Shown: piece after piece, positions 15,141-22,371 of the stretch
Numbering within the stretch: the stretch's first letter is position 1
Layout of the letters: each line of letters starts with the position of its first letter
DNA from: a virus
Reading direction: 5' to 3' (one strand)
Length of the DNA stretch: 41,199 nucleotides
IMG/VR virus record: IMGVR_UViG_3300043395_001343
Span: 1 to 41,199 of that record
The notes under the pieces: model-generated
The model's input: only the letters and a program-made list of their open reading frames with translations
What the model was told of the DNA's origin: nothing
The model's database searches: none
Translations under genes and position numbers: made by a program

Positions 15141-16735
15141 TGGCGACTTACGTCAACGTCACGGTTGGCGGTGATGACCTGTTGAACCGCGATCGTCAGC
15201 TGCGGCAGGCGACGCGGTTTGATGCGTTGGACAGGCAGAAGGACAAGGAAGTCGAGAAGGAGAAGGAAAAGCAGGAACAGGAACCGCAGGGGAAATCACT
15301 CAAGCCACTGCCGTATAAGCGCGAACCGGCTGCTCATCGGTTCCTGACTGGCATGGCTGCGGCGCAGGTCGAGACACGCACTGAGGGCAACGATCTGATC
15401 ATCAAAGTTTCGACGCCTAGCGGCAATGCCAAAGTTGAGGTCAGACATGCAGACGCAGTAATTAGCGAGGCGCTGCCTGCACTGCCCGCCAATATCGACA
15501 TTGCCGTCGACGACCACCCTACCAGTGGGTATCTAATTGACTTCAGTGAATACATCACTGCAGACAGTATCCGGCATAAGAAGACATACGCCTATGCGAA
15601 CAAGTCATTCTCTGACAACAGGGACAGGATTTATGTGTTGCCGGCGGGTGGTGATAAGTGCATTGTTGTGTATCGGTTAAATCGTCTAAATGTGCGCCAT
15701 GCCTGGGCGCTCGTGGACGAGTACAAGCGCACCTGGAAAGTCGAGGGTTCTCTGACCTACTACGAACACACGTACACGGACAATACTGTCGTCCCGCCGC
15801 GGGATTACACAACGACCACTTGGTGGTATCCCTTTACGGGGGCCAGCTTTCCAGACACTGTTGTTGGCCTTAAGAACTTCCGGGCCGGGGCGACCCGATA
15901 CAACAAGATCAGCGAGAGCTGGGTGGACAGTGGAACCTATTTTGAAAAGCTCGCGGAGCCAATAGAGCGCATCAACGCTGCGGTCTATTGCTTCTCTGTC
16001 TCGAAGAACCGCGTAAAACGCATCAGCCCTCCCGCTGCTGTTACAGCATGGCTGAACACGCACCACCCGCCGCTTGCATTGAATTGGAACAACTACTTGG
16101 TGGGCGGCAATTTCTTTGATAAGCGTCATTCTGTAAGCACTCCAAACCCCTATGGGCCCAATGGGGGGCCGCCGTTCCTTGACCGGCCAGAGCTGAGGGC
16201 CACGGCGTACGACTGGGATAGCCAGGTGACTCCAGATCGAAGTGGTTTCTTTATTACTGGCTATACGCCCAATAATTACAGCTCGGATATTGATAAGCTG
16301 ACAAACGCGAAGAAAGCGCTGCCGTTCCACTTTGGCTTTGGAAACATCAATACGACCAGCCATTACAGCGGGTCATATTTCACGCCGGCGATCTTTGAGA
16401 CGTTGGCGGGAAACGTATCATTGAGCGATACCAAGCTTAATGAATACGCCCACATGAGGAGCACGCACTATGCAGCTGCTCCGCAGCAGTACATCGGCAA
16501 GTGCCTGCAGGCCGGGTCGTGTACAACGAGTCAGCGCACGGAGTTTTTTGGTACGCGCCAGACTCCGGTCAACACTACGACGATTGTTCCTGGGCCTTAT
16601 TCCCCTCTGCGTTCTTACGATGTGGAGCACACAAGCCCTAACGCGATGTACTACGCCTGGGACTGGGGCCGCCCTTCCTTGTGCCAGGGTGCGTGTATCG
16701 CCTTGGGCTTTTCTGCGGCAGACTTAAGGCCATGA
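15140..16735 (+). CDS. Large tail protein, receptor-binding candidate (531 aa)
   Basis: The 531-residue protein has an N-terminal basic and acidic helical stalk (residues about 25-60: RFDALDRQKDKEVEKEKEKQ), then a long Tyr/Trp/Asn-rich body. Aromatic density is high (WALVDEYKRTWKVEGSLTYYEH, TTTTWWYPF, PNPYGPNGGPPFL). C-terminal Cys residues (CLQAGSC, LCQGAC) may form disulfides or bind metal. It lies between tail-tip and chaperone genes and is coupled to both neighbours. Such aromatic-rich, low-repeat proteins with an N-terminal stalk are often receptor-binding subunits. I do not recognise a domain. Confidence 0.55.
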   Translation: MATYVNVTVGGDDLLNRDRQLRQATRFDALDRQKDKEVEKEKEKQEQEPQGKSLKPLPYKREPAAHRFLTGMAAAQVETRTEGNDLIIKVSTPSGNAKVEVRHADAVISEALPALPANIDIAVDDHPTSGYLIDFSEYITADSIRHKKTYAYANKSFSDNRDRIYVLPAGGDKCIVVYRLNRLNVRHAWALVDEYKRTWKVEGSLTYYEHTYTDNTVVPPRDYTTTTWWYPFTGASFPDTVVGLKNFRAGATRYNKISESWVDSGTYFEKLAEPIERINAAVYCFSVSKNRVKRISPPAAVTAWLNTHHPPLALNWNNYLVGGNFFDKRHSVSTPNPYGPNGGPPFLDRPELRATAYDWDSQVTPDRSGFFITGYTPNNYSSDIDKLTNAKKALPFHFGFGNINTTSHYSGSYFTPAIFETLAGNVSLSDTKLNEYAHMRSTHYAAAPQQYIGKCLQAGSCTTSQRTEFFGTRQTPVNTTTIVPGPYSPLRSYDVEHTSPNAMYYAWDWGRPSLCQGACIALGFSAADLRP

Positions 16736-16848
16736 ACCCACAGCAACTCGCTGCTCAGCTCAAGATGTTGACGCAGGCGAACCGCTTTGCGTTCTTGCAG
16801 AAAAGCAATAGGGACAAGATCATCAAATCCACGAACAAGCCTGCATGA
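16732..16848 (+). CDS. Tiny coupled protein (38 aa)
   Basis: ATG at 16732 overlaps the upstream stop (ATGA) and the frame ends at TGA 16848, itself overlapping the next ATG. The product is a basic amphipathic helix (MNPQQLAAQLKMLTQANRFA, then FLQKSNRDKIIKSTNKPA). Double overlap is strong evidence that it is translated. Function unknown; possibly a small tail-assembly factor. Confidence 0.7.
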   Translation: MNPQQLAAQLKMLTQANRFAFLQKSNRDKIIKSTNKPA

Positions 16849-17489
16849 GTTCGCTCCCTTTCATCCAGCCTCCGCAAGAGCGTGAGAAGCGTCGTTGCGG
16901 CACCCCAGCAACTGGTGTCGTTGAGTTTGAGGTGTATGGCGGGCTGACGGTCGCAGAAGCTGCGGACATCAATGTGCTGCAGGCATCAGGCGACAGTTCC
17001 TTCACGAAGGGAGCGCAGATTGCAGAAGCGATCGCACAGGCTGAGGACATCAGCTTGCTTGAGGCGTTCAACTTGATCCAGGACGCAGTGATGGGCAAGC
17101 GGCTCGAACCTGCAGCGGATCTTTTGAGGGTTAAGCATTCCGAAGCGATTGAGCAGGTTGCTCAGATTTATGCCGCGGCCGGTGAGCGCAGCATGGTTGC
17201 GACTGTGACGGCATTGATCCGTCATCGCTTGGCGCAGCCCAGCTGGACGGTTGAGGAAACCAAGCAGCTGCCGCGTGCGTTGTTCCAAGCGATCTGGGAA
17301 TTTGCCGAAAGTGAGATTGCAGCGGAGGGAGTAGAGCAGGCGCCACCGACTGAGGCTGATCTAAAAAAGCCGCAAGCGGAGAACGGCAAGAAGCGACGGA
17401 CTGGGAACGGATCTTCTGGGACCTCTGCCGTGGGTTCCCAGGGCAATGGGACCGCCGCACCTTCGGCCGTGAACTCCGCCAGTGCGTGA
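16845..17489 (+). CDS. Tail assembly chaperone, short form (gpG-like)
   Basis: The zero-frame product of 214 residues has a helical core (residues about 30-130: GGLTVAEAADINVLQASGDS, then LLEAFNLIQDAVMG and AEAIAQAEDISL) and a low-complexity, charged C-terminal tail after the slippery site. This is the expected form of a gpG-type tail chaperone, which coats the tape measure during tail assembly. The last 40 residues (KKPQAENGKKRRTGNGSSG...) are disordered, which agrees with the alternative frame being the meaningful one past position 17369. It overlaps the upstream tiny gene by 4 nt. Its place after the fibre genes, not before the tape measure gene, is unusual. Confidence 0.7.
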   Translation: MSSLPFIQPPQEREKRRCGTPATGVVEFEVYGGLTVAEAADINVLQASGDSSFTKGAQIAEAIAQAEDISLLEAFNLIQDAVMGKRLEPAADLLRVKHSEAIEQVAQIYAAAGERSMVATVTALIRHRLAQPSWTVEETKQLPRALFQAIWEFAESEIAAEGVEQAPPTEADLKKPQAENGKKRRTGNGSSGTSAVGSQGNGTAAPSAVNSASA

Positions 17490-18010
17490 TTAGCGCTTGG
17501 GGTCATCTCCAGCGGATTAAGAAGGAAGAGGCATCGATCACAGAAATGCCGCTAGCGCAGCTGACTGCATTGACGGCCAATATCAATCGGGATTCAAAGA
17601 AAGCGCCAAAACCGTTTGGGGTAGAGGACTTCTGTCTATTCGCCGACAAGAACCGCAAGAACGATCAGTTCCCACCAGAGGCGGCCGCCATTGCGCTGCA
17701 GCTTCGTCATGAGGGCGAGTGCCCTGAAGCGCTCATAGGGTGTTGGCAAGCTGTGTTGTCGGCTGCTCAACAGACGACAAAGCTGCCTGATGTGCGTGTC
17801 TTGTGGAGCGATGACCGAGCGGTTGCGATCCTGGCCCCAGTTTGGGAAGGCAAGAACATCCGGGGCACGCTGGTGGTCTCGTCAATGGTTGATGGGCCGG
17901 TGGTACTTCGCGATCGTGATCGCCCGCTATTGACGTACACGGTGCGTGTTCCAGCGCGACCGCACTTCGCTTACGTCTCAGCAGGGGAGCTGTTGTTGGC
18001 GGGAAGCTAG
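16845..18010 (+). CDS. Tail assembly chaperone, -1 frameshift product (gpGT-like)
   Basis: At A_AAA_AAG (17363-17369), correctly phased, a -1 slip joins the first frame to a frame that runs open to TAG 18010. The new sequence immediately after the site is strongly protein-like (TDWERIFWDLCRGFPGQWDR, then RTFGRELRQCVISAWGHLQRI) and flows into the frame that starts at GTG 17486, so that GTG is probably not a true start. The T part is about 215 residues and includes FGVEDFCLFADKNRKNDQFP and an EALIGCWQAVLSAA helix. In siphoviruses the fused form makes up a minor share of chaperone and recruits tail tube protein. The stop TAG lies inside a GGGAAGCTAGG box. Confidence 0.75.
17363..17369 (+). other. 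Programmed -1 ribosomal frameshift site
   Basis: The heptamer A_AAA_AAG is in the X_XXY_YYZ register of the upstream frame (codons CTA AAA AAG). It is the classic bacterial slippery sequence, as used in dnaX, and leads into a long open frame 3' of it. Confidence 0.75.
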
Positions 18011-18014
18011 GCCA
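18001..18014 (+). promoter_or_regulatory. GGGAANCTAGG box overlapping stop and start
   Basis: GGGAAGCTAGGCCATG contains the stop codon of the chaperone gene (TAG) and runs into the ATG at 18014. Confidence 0.55.
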
Positions 18015-18556
18015 TGAGGGTGACCATCCGGCAACTACGGGACGACCTGGAGGCCTTTCTTGCGGGGTTTCTCGGTTCCTACACTTTGTCGAATGGGACG
18101 GTCACCCCTGCTGTTGCAGTAAGGGCAGACAGCGAAGGTCTGCCTGCTGGGACGAAGGTTTCAGGCCTGGAGATGGTGATCAATCGCCACCCTGGGCTTG
18201 ATCCTGTTCGGCAGTATTTCATGGAGGAATGCCAGCGCACCTATGAGGTGTGGCTGCTGGCATGGTCTGCTGATGCGCAGATCCGGGAAGCTGCGGCTTC
18301 GATTGTGATCGCCTATCCGGGCACCACGGTCGAGGTGATCACGCTGCCTGAGGGTTGGGGCCCGAAGCGTCAGATGAAACTGACGCTGCTCGAACCGCAG
18401 GACATGCCGTTTGATCACTTGGATGTTGATGGTGGCAATTTCCGCTATGGGATCGCGCGGGCACGTGTCGCTGCAATTTTGGATGGGGGCAATTTCTTCG
18501 ATGGCAGCACGCTGAACACGTTCGCCGGAAGTGGCGACGGCGGACTGTTTGTCTGA
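18014..18556 (+). CDS. Tail-region protein, possible tail terminator/minor tail (180 aa)
   Basis: The 180-residue protein starts MRVTIRQLRDDLEAFLAGFL and has a mixed alpha/beta middle (TYEVWLLAWSADAQIREAAASI and TVEVITLPEGWGPKRQMKLTLL), reminiscent of tail-terminator-type proteins of about this length. The C-terminal quarter carries DVDGGNFRYG and ILDGGNFFDGST, two copies of the DGGNF element that also ends the protein at 2572. It follows the chaperone genes directly. A tail terminator or fibre-attachment role is possible; I cannot separate them. Confidence 0.55.
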   Translation: MRVTIRQLRDDLEAFLAGFLGSYTLSNGTVTPAVAVRADSEGLPAGTKVSGLEMVINRHPGLDPVRQYFMEECQRTYEVWLLAWSADAQIREAAASIVIAYPGTTVEVITLPEGWGPKRQMKLTLLEPQDMPFDHLDVDGGNFRYGIARARVAAILDGGNFFDGSTLNTFAGSGDGGLFV

Positions 18557-18557
18557 C

Positions 18558-18572
18558 GGGAAGCTAGGGCAG
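18558..18572 (+). promoter_or_regulatory. GGGAANCTAGG box before the S74 fibre gene
   Basis: GGGAAGCTAGGGCAG, 34 nt upstream of ATG 18607. AGGG and CCCT inside and after it can form a small hairpin. Confidence 0.6.
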
Positions 18573-18606
18573 CCCTGAATAGGGCGGTTGTTTGCCTGTA
18601 TAGGCC

Positions 18607-20022
18607 ATGCCTCCGAAGATTCAGCACAAGCGCAGCGCTGTTGCCGGGAAAGCCCCACAGCCTGCGGATCTGGACTACGGCGAGATTGCAGTCAATTATG
18701 AGGCGACAGATCCTGCGCTGTATGTGAAGGACAGCGCGGACAACATCGTCAAGCTGGCGGGCAGCGGCTCGGTGGGGGATGACTGGACCCGCACTGGCAC
18801 TGATCTGAGCCCGAAGACCAACGGCGACAGCCTGCAACTGAAGGACGGCACTGGCACGGTGTCCGTCGACCTGGATGCAGGTGCATCTGCCAGCCCCTTA
18901 GTTAGGGACTCTAGTGGCCGACTAGGGATTGGCACTACTTCGCCTACTCGTTCTTTACAAGTCTACGATTCATCCAACGCAATTATTTCAGCCAAGGCGG
19001 GCTCCGCTGAGGGTTTTATCAATACGACTTCGACTGCAGTTAATTTTGAATCCTCGTCCGGAATACCTCTAACCTTTAGTCCAGCTGGTTCACTTAAGGC
19101 GACGTTAGATACATCAGGACGCCTATTAGTTGGCACGTCTTCTGCGCGCACTGATTTTAGTGATTCTCGCCTCTATACGATTTCTCAAATAGAGTATGCA
19201 GAAAACGATAAACAAACTGCGCTATCAATTACAGCTAATGCCGGCACATCAAATACACAACTTACTGGCGCTACGTTGGCGCTTTCGCGCAGTAACGGTA
19301 CAACTGTCGGCTCAAATACTTTAGTAACAAGTGGCGCCCGACTTGGCACAGTTAGTTACAGAGGCGCTGATGGATCGAACCTCCATGCCGCTGCCACAAT
19401 CGAGGCTTTTGTAGACGGCACCCCTGGCGCTGATGACATGCCAGGCCGCCTAGTGTTCTCCACTACTGCCGACGGAGCGAGCGGCACGACGGAGCGGATG
19501 AGGATCGCACAGGATGGCGCTTGTCAGTATTATGCCAATACTTCTTTTAACGTTCGCACTGCTCGAACTTCAACAACTGCAGACGCTTTTTCTGTCCATA
19601 AAGGCGCCAGCAGCACAACTACCGGCACTCTGGTTTTCCAGGTTATGGCCGATGGAGACTGCGAAAATACAAACAATGCGTACGGTGCTATCTCCGATGT
19701 CAAGCTGAAAGAGAACATCGTTGACGCCAACTCCCAATGGGATGACCTTAAAGCTCTCCAAGTTCGGAACTACAGCTTCAAGAAGGAGACAAGCTACGAA
19801 ACACATCGGCAAATCGGTCTGATTGCCCAAGAGGTCGAGCAGGTCTCACCTGGCCTTGTTACCGAATCCCCTGACCGCGACGCTGAAGGCAATTACCTTG
19901 GCACCGTCACCAAATCGGTGAACTACTCCGTGCTTTACATGAAGGCGGTCAAGGCGCTGCAGGAAGCAATGGAGCGCATCGAAACCCTTGAGGCCAAAGT
20001 TGCTGCTCTTGAGAGCGCATAG
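18607..20022 (+). CDS. Tail fibre with C-terminal S74 intramolecular chaperone
   Basis: The 471-residue fibre has three parts. Residues 1-50 (IQHKRSAVAGKAPQPADLDYGEIAVNY..DPALYVKDS in outline) resemble the tropism-determinant N-terminal domain seen at 2572 and 2891. The shaft (residues 60-355) includes short SSGRLGIGTTSPTRSLQVY-type repeats. The end (about 362-471) is a peptidase S74 / endosialidase-type chaperone: SDVKLKENI with the expected Ser and Lys dyad, NYSFKKE, and QIGLIAQEVEQVSPGLV, then a trimeric coiled coil (ALQEAMERIETLEAKVAALES). The chaperone trimerises the fibre and cuts itself off. The DNA of the shaft (about 18900-19700) looks richer in A+T than neighbouring genes. Confidence 0.88.
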   Translation: MPPKIQHKRSAVAGKAPQPADLDYGEIAVNYEATDPALYVKDSADNIVKLAGSGSVGDDWTRTGTDLSPKTNGDSLQLKDGTGTVSVDLDAGASASPLVRDSSGRLGIGTTSPTRSLQVYDSSNAIISAKAGSAEGFINTTSTAVNFESSSGIPLTFSPAGSLKATLDTSGRLLVGTSSARTDFSDSRLYTISQIEYAENDKQTALSITANAGTSNTQLTGATLALSRSNGTTVGSNTLVTSGARLGTVSYRGADGSNLHAAATIEAFVDGTPGADDMPGRLVFSTTADGASGTTERMRIAQDGACQYYANTSFNVRTARTSTTADAFSVHKGASSTTTGTLVFQVMADGDCENTNNAYGAISDVKLKENIVDANSQWDDLKALQVRNYSFKKETSYETHRQIGLIAQEVEQVSPGLVTESPDRDAEGNYLGTVTKSVNYSVLYMKAVKALQEAMERIETLEAKVAALESA

Positions 20023-20029
20023 TCACCTT

Positions 20030-20039
20030 CTCTAATCAC
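20030..20039 (+). promoter_or_regulatory. CTCTAATCAC element (plus strand)
   Basis: Exact copy of a 10-mer otherwise found before minus-strand genes at 28-30 kb; here it ends 5 nt before the ATG at 20045. Confidence 0.5.
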
Positions 20040-20044
20040 CTGCG

Positions 20045-20182
20045 ATGAAACCCAAAAGCAGTCCAACCAAGACGCAGCACAAGGAGGGAGTGCCAAAGCT
20101 CACATCAGTGGGCAATGGCAGAAGGAAGGCTGGCAGCTTCAAGAAGCAGCGCACCAAGCCTCGCCGTGGGCAAGGTCGCTAG
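20045..20182 (+). CDS. Small, very basic protein (45 aa)
   Basis: ATG 20045 to TAG 20182 encodes 45 residues dominated by Lys, Arg, Gly and Thr (start MKPKSSPTKTQHKEGVPKL, end QRTKPRRGQGR). It is preceded by the CTCTAATCAC element. The 3' end overlaps the convergent RHH gene by 4 nt. Composition suggests nucleic-acid binding or a DNA-packaged peptide. Small size makes it uncertain, but the upstream element and clean frame support it. Confidence 0.6.
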   Translation: MKPKSSPTKTQHKEGVPKLTSVGNGRRKAGSFKKQRTKPRRGQGR

Positions 20183-20355
20183 TCCTTGATCTTCCCTCTG
20201 CGTTGCTCAGCTCCGACCTCCAGGAGGTGACAGCAGAGGGAACTCAGCGACCTGCCCTCATAGTCCGCGATCTCTTGCAGTTCCTCAAGCAATAGCTCGG
20301 GCACCGTGACGTTAATGCGCTTGGGCTTGCGGAACATCACCTGAGAGGCAGCCAT
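20179..20355 (-). CDS. Ribbon-helix-helix transcriptional regulator (58 aa)
   Basis: The minus-strand frame from ATG 20355 to TAG 20179 gives 58 residues. KRINVTVPELLLEELQEIAD followed by YEGRSLSSLCCHLLEVGAEQ is the standard RHH pattern: a beta strand with alternating residues (RINVTV), helix A, a G-R-S turn and helix B. Such small proteins bind operators as dimers. The region just upstream (20356-20450) holds several inverted repeats, consistent with autoregulation and control of the divergent secreted-protein operon. It is not similar enough to the other RHH proteins here to call them copies. Confidence 0.82.
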   Translation of the reverse strand: MAASQVMFRKPKRINVTVPELLLEELQEIADYEGRSLSSLCCHLLEVGAEQRRGKIKD

Positions 20356-20514
20356 CGGAGGGTATGTGCCCTATACAACAAGCCACCCAAGAATGCCTCC
20401 TCCATCACTCACATGCGATGAGATGTGAGCTAGAGCACTCACGGGTGATGCATCTTGGCGGGGACAACAACGAGGCTCTTCAACCAGCCTTGTGCTGTTC
20501 CTTCTGGGCTACCC
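20356..20514. promoter_or_regulatory. Divergent control region with nested inverted repeats
   Basis: This 159-nt gap separates the RHH gene (minus) from the secreted-protein operon (plus). It contains GTAT/ATAC half sites (20362-20376), CTCACAT/ATGTGAG (20408-20414 and 20423-20429), an outer CATCAC/GTGATG pair (20403-20408, 20445-20450) and two CACTCAC direct repeats (20406 and 20436). TATAGG on the minus strand (about 20375) could be a -10 for the RHH gene. I see no gene in it. Confidence 0.55.
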
Positions 20515-21015
20515 ATGAAGACTTTGTTCCTGGCTGCTGCAGCTGCCCTCGTGGCTGCTCCCGCCATGGCTGGTGACATCACCAGCACCCACTCTGTTCA
20601 AACCGTGCTCGGCGTTGATGCCCTGTCGGTGAAGAACGAGCGTCTGGGCTCCTCCGTCAGCGTGTCTGGCGAGAACGTCACTGTCACCAGCCTGCCTTCC
20701 CTGGGTGCTGGCGCTGCTGGCACGGCTGTTGCTTCCACCGCTGGTGTGACCGCTGGCCTTGCCACTGCTGGCTCTCCTTTCAGCTACAGCGAGTCGGCCT
20801 TCGCTGGTTCGACTGCTTCTGCCATGACTCCCACTGTGGCCGCTGGCGCTGTCACCGCTCTGGGCGCTGCTGACGTGCAGACCGTCACCAACGGTGGCGT
20901 GGCTGGCACTCTGGCTGGCACCAACCTGGCCACTGGCATTGCGACCATCACCGCTGGTGGCGCTGGCACCCAAGCCACCCTCACCCGCAGCAACACCCTC
21001 TCGGTGTTCCAGTGA
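20515..21015 (+). CDS. Secreted protein A of a three-gene operon (166 aa)
   Basis: From ATG 20515 the product has a classic signal peptide (MKTLFLAAAAALVAAPAMAG, cleavage after AMA). The mature part is small-residue rich (Gly, Ala, Thr, Val), beta-prone and free of Cys. Elements SVSGENV, SPFSYSESAFAG and the C-terminal NTLSVF match, in the same order, ATGENI, EPFQFSETYQPAG and NSLSVF in the next protein, so the two appear paralogous. I chose this start over an upstream GTG because it begins the signal peptide exactly. The stop overlaps the next ATG (TGATG). Exported to periplasm or outer membrane; function unknown. Confidence 0.8.
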   Translation: MKTLFLAAAAALVAAPAMAGDITSTHSVQTVLGVDALSVKNERLGSSVSVSGENVTVTSLPSLGAGAAGTAVASTAGVTAGLATAGSPFSYSESAFAGSTASAMTPTVAAGAVTALGAADVQTVTNGGVAGTLAGTNLATGIATITAGGAGTQATLTRSNTLSVFQ

Positions 21016-21407
21016 TGCAGAAGCGCCTACTCCTGGCGCTGATCGTGGGGGCCGTCATGGCCCCCCTTTCTGCAAGCGCCCAGATCTACAACTATTGGTA
21101 TGGCCCTGGCACGTTGCGGGCTGGGACCACAACGGGCACATCCACCAGCACCAGCACTGAGACGGTCAACTCTGTGCAGCAGGTGTATGGCGGCACCACC
21201 TACAGCGCCACTGGAGAGAACATCCAGCCTGGCGGTGCTTTAGGCCCTGGTCAGACCTACACGGTGGCTCGCCCTGGGGAGCCGTTCCAGTTCAGCGAGA
21301 CCTACCAGCCTGCAGGCATCGTGAGCATCACGACCACGGGCAAGACCGCTGTCACCAACACGCTCACCAATTCGTTGAGCGTCTTCTCTGAGATCGGGAC
21401 CAACTGA
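21015..21407 (+). CDS. Secreted protein B of the operon, paralogue of A (130 aa)
   Basis: ATG 21015 overlaps the stop of gene A. The product has a signal peptide (MQKRLLLALIVGAVMAPLSASA, cleavage after SASA in outline) and a Thr/Ser/Gly-rich mature part (TSTSTSTETVNSVQQVYGG). It shares ordered elements with protein A (see that entry). It ends with SLSVFSEIGTN, and the stop overlaps the ATG of gene C. Likely an envelope-located or virion-borne protein; function not known. Confidence 0.8.
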   Translation: MQKRLLLALIVGAVMAPLSASAQIYNYWYGPGTLRAGTTTGTSTSTSTETVNSVQQVYGGTTYSATGENIQPGGALGPGQTYTVARPGEPFQFSETYQPAGIVSITTTGKTAVTNTLTNSLSVFSEIGTN

Positions 21408-21946
21408 TGCGTCGCCTCCTTGCCCTGCTGTTGTTGTTGGCTGGTCCTGCAATGGCGCAGACCACAGCGCCGATCGCTAACAGCATCAACACCACCAACG
21501 CAGGACAAGCGTCGGGCACGGTGCTCAATAGCAACACTCAGCTCAACCAACTGCCGATCATGCAGCAGGAATACGGAGCTGGTTTCCGCTGTCAGAACAG
21601 CACCGTCAGCTTCTCGCCCTACTACGTCGGCAGCGACACCAGCTATTCCAGCTACGTCGGGGCCAGCGGTTACGGCGGGATGGTGACGGTGAGTGTGCCG
21701 CTCGATGGTCGCGGCGTTGAATACTGCATGGCGATGGCCAAGGCCAGGGTCGAGAAGGAACAGTTCGACCTTGTGATCGTCCGTGCGCTGAAGTGCGCTG
21801 ACCTGCTGCGTGCAGGCATTGTCTTCACTGACGAGAACACCAAGAAGCTGTGCGACGGACTGGCCTACATCCCGCAACGCGACAGCACCAAGGGTGTTGT
21901 GTTGCCTGGTCCGCAGAAGACGCCGCAGCTGATCCTGACCCAGTAG
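21407..21946 (+). CDS. Secreted protein C of the operon (179 aa)
   Basis: The 179-residue product has a signal peptide (MRRLLALLLLLAGPAMAQ, cleavage after AMA) followed by a Thr/Asn-rich linker and a more ordered part with four Cys residues (FRCQNSTVSFSPYY, VEYCMAMAKARVEKEQFDLV, ALKCADLLRAG, KKLCDGLAYIP), presumably two disulfides. The layout resembles secreted proteins of unknown role that I associate with cyanophage genomes, but I cannot confirm homology here. It is translationally coupled to protein B and is the last gene before the convergent minus-strand block. Confidence 0.75.
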   Translation: MRRLLALLLLLAGPAMAQTTAPIANSINTTNAGQASGTVLNSNTQLNQLPIMQQEYGAGFRCQNSTVSFSPYYVGSDTSYSSYVGASGYGGMVTVSVPLDGRGVEYCMAMAKARVEKEQFDLVIVRALKCADLLRAGIVFTDENTKKLCDGLAYIPQRDSTKGVVLPGPQKTPQLILTQ

Positions 21947-22016
21947 GTCTCGCTAAACTTGCTGTCCGTCCTTTCTTTGAGGGGAACGGGTGGTCCGCTT
22001 TGGCAGGACGCGGTGA

Positions 22017-22041
22017 GGCCAGCGGTGCGAGAGCCCTGGCC
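22017..22041. terminator. Possible hairpin between convergent operons
   Basis: GGCCAG at 22017-22022 pairs with CTGGCC at 22036-22041. No T run follows on either strand, so this is at best a weak or factor-assisted terminator in the 107-nt gap that otherwise shows nothing clear. Confidence 0.3.
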
Positions 22042-22053
22042 ACCTGCCACCCT

Positions 22054-22371
22054 TTAGACCACCATCCGCGTGTTGTCGGTGTCCACGTCATGCGCCAGGG
22101 GGTCGAAGCTCCCCTCGACGTTGGCATCACCCACAGGCAGTTCAATGACGCCCCTGCGGGCTGCATCAGCCGCTTCCCAGGCGTCTAGCTGCTCACGCAC
22201 TGCATCCCCTGTTGGGGTCTTGGTGGGCCAGGAGATGAAGCGCAGCACCTCCTTCCGCGAGCGGCAGAAGATCGAGACGTTGGGCTTCCAGACCACATAG
22301 CAGCGGCCGTCGAAGTCGCGCCAGGTTTCGATGCGGAGGCCACCAGCCTCGAATCGTTCGCGTCTAGCCAT
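22054..22371 (-). CDS. Hypothetical protein downstream of the endolysin (105 aa)
   Basis: This 105-residue minus-strand protein begins MARRERFEAGGLRIETWRDF, overlaps the endolysin stop by 8 nt, and has a beta-rich first half (RCYVVWKPNVSIFCRSRKEV) and an acidic C-terminus (DPLAHDVDTDNTRMVV). No signal peptide or membrane segment. Coupling to the endolysin suggests co-expression late in infection. Function not recognised. Confidence 0.7.
   Translation of the reverse strand: MARRERFEAGGLRIETWRDFDGRCYVVWKPNVSIFCRSRKEVLRFISWPTKTPTGDAVREQLDAWEAADAARRGVIELPVGDANVEGSFDPLAHDVDTDNTRMVV

Noticed and set aside
15686-16363. 225-residue minus-strand frame opposite the large tail protein
   Set aside because: Fully inside a supported gene, no independent signals and no recognisable domain.
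17486-18010. Independent gene starting at GTG 17486
   Set aside because: The frame is open and protein-like from the slippery site at 17363 on, so the T part is better explained as the frameshift product.
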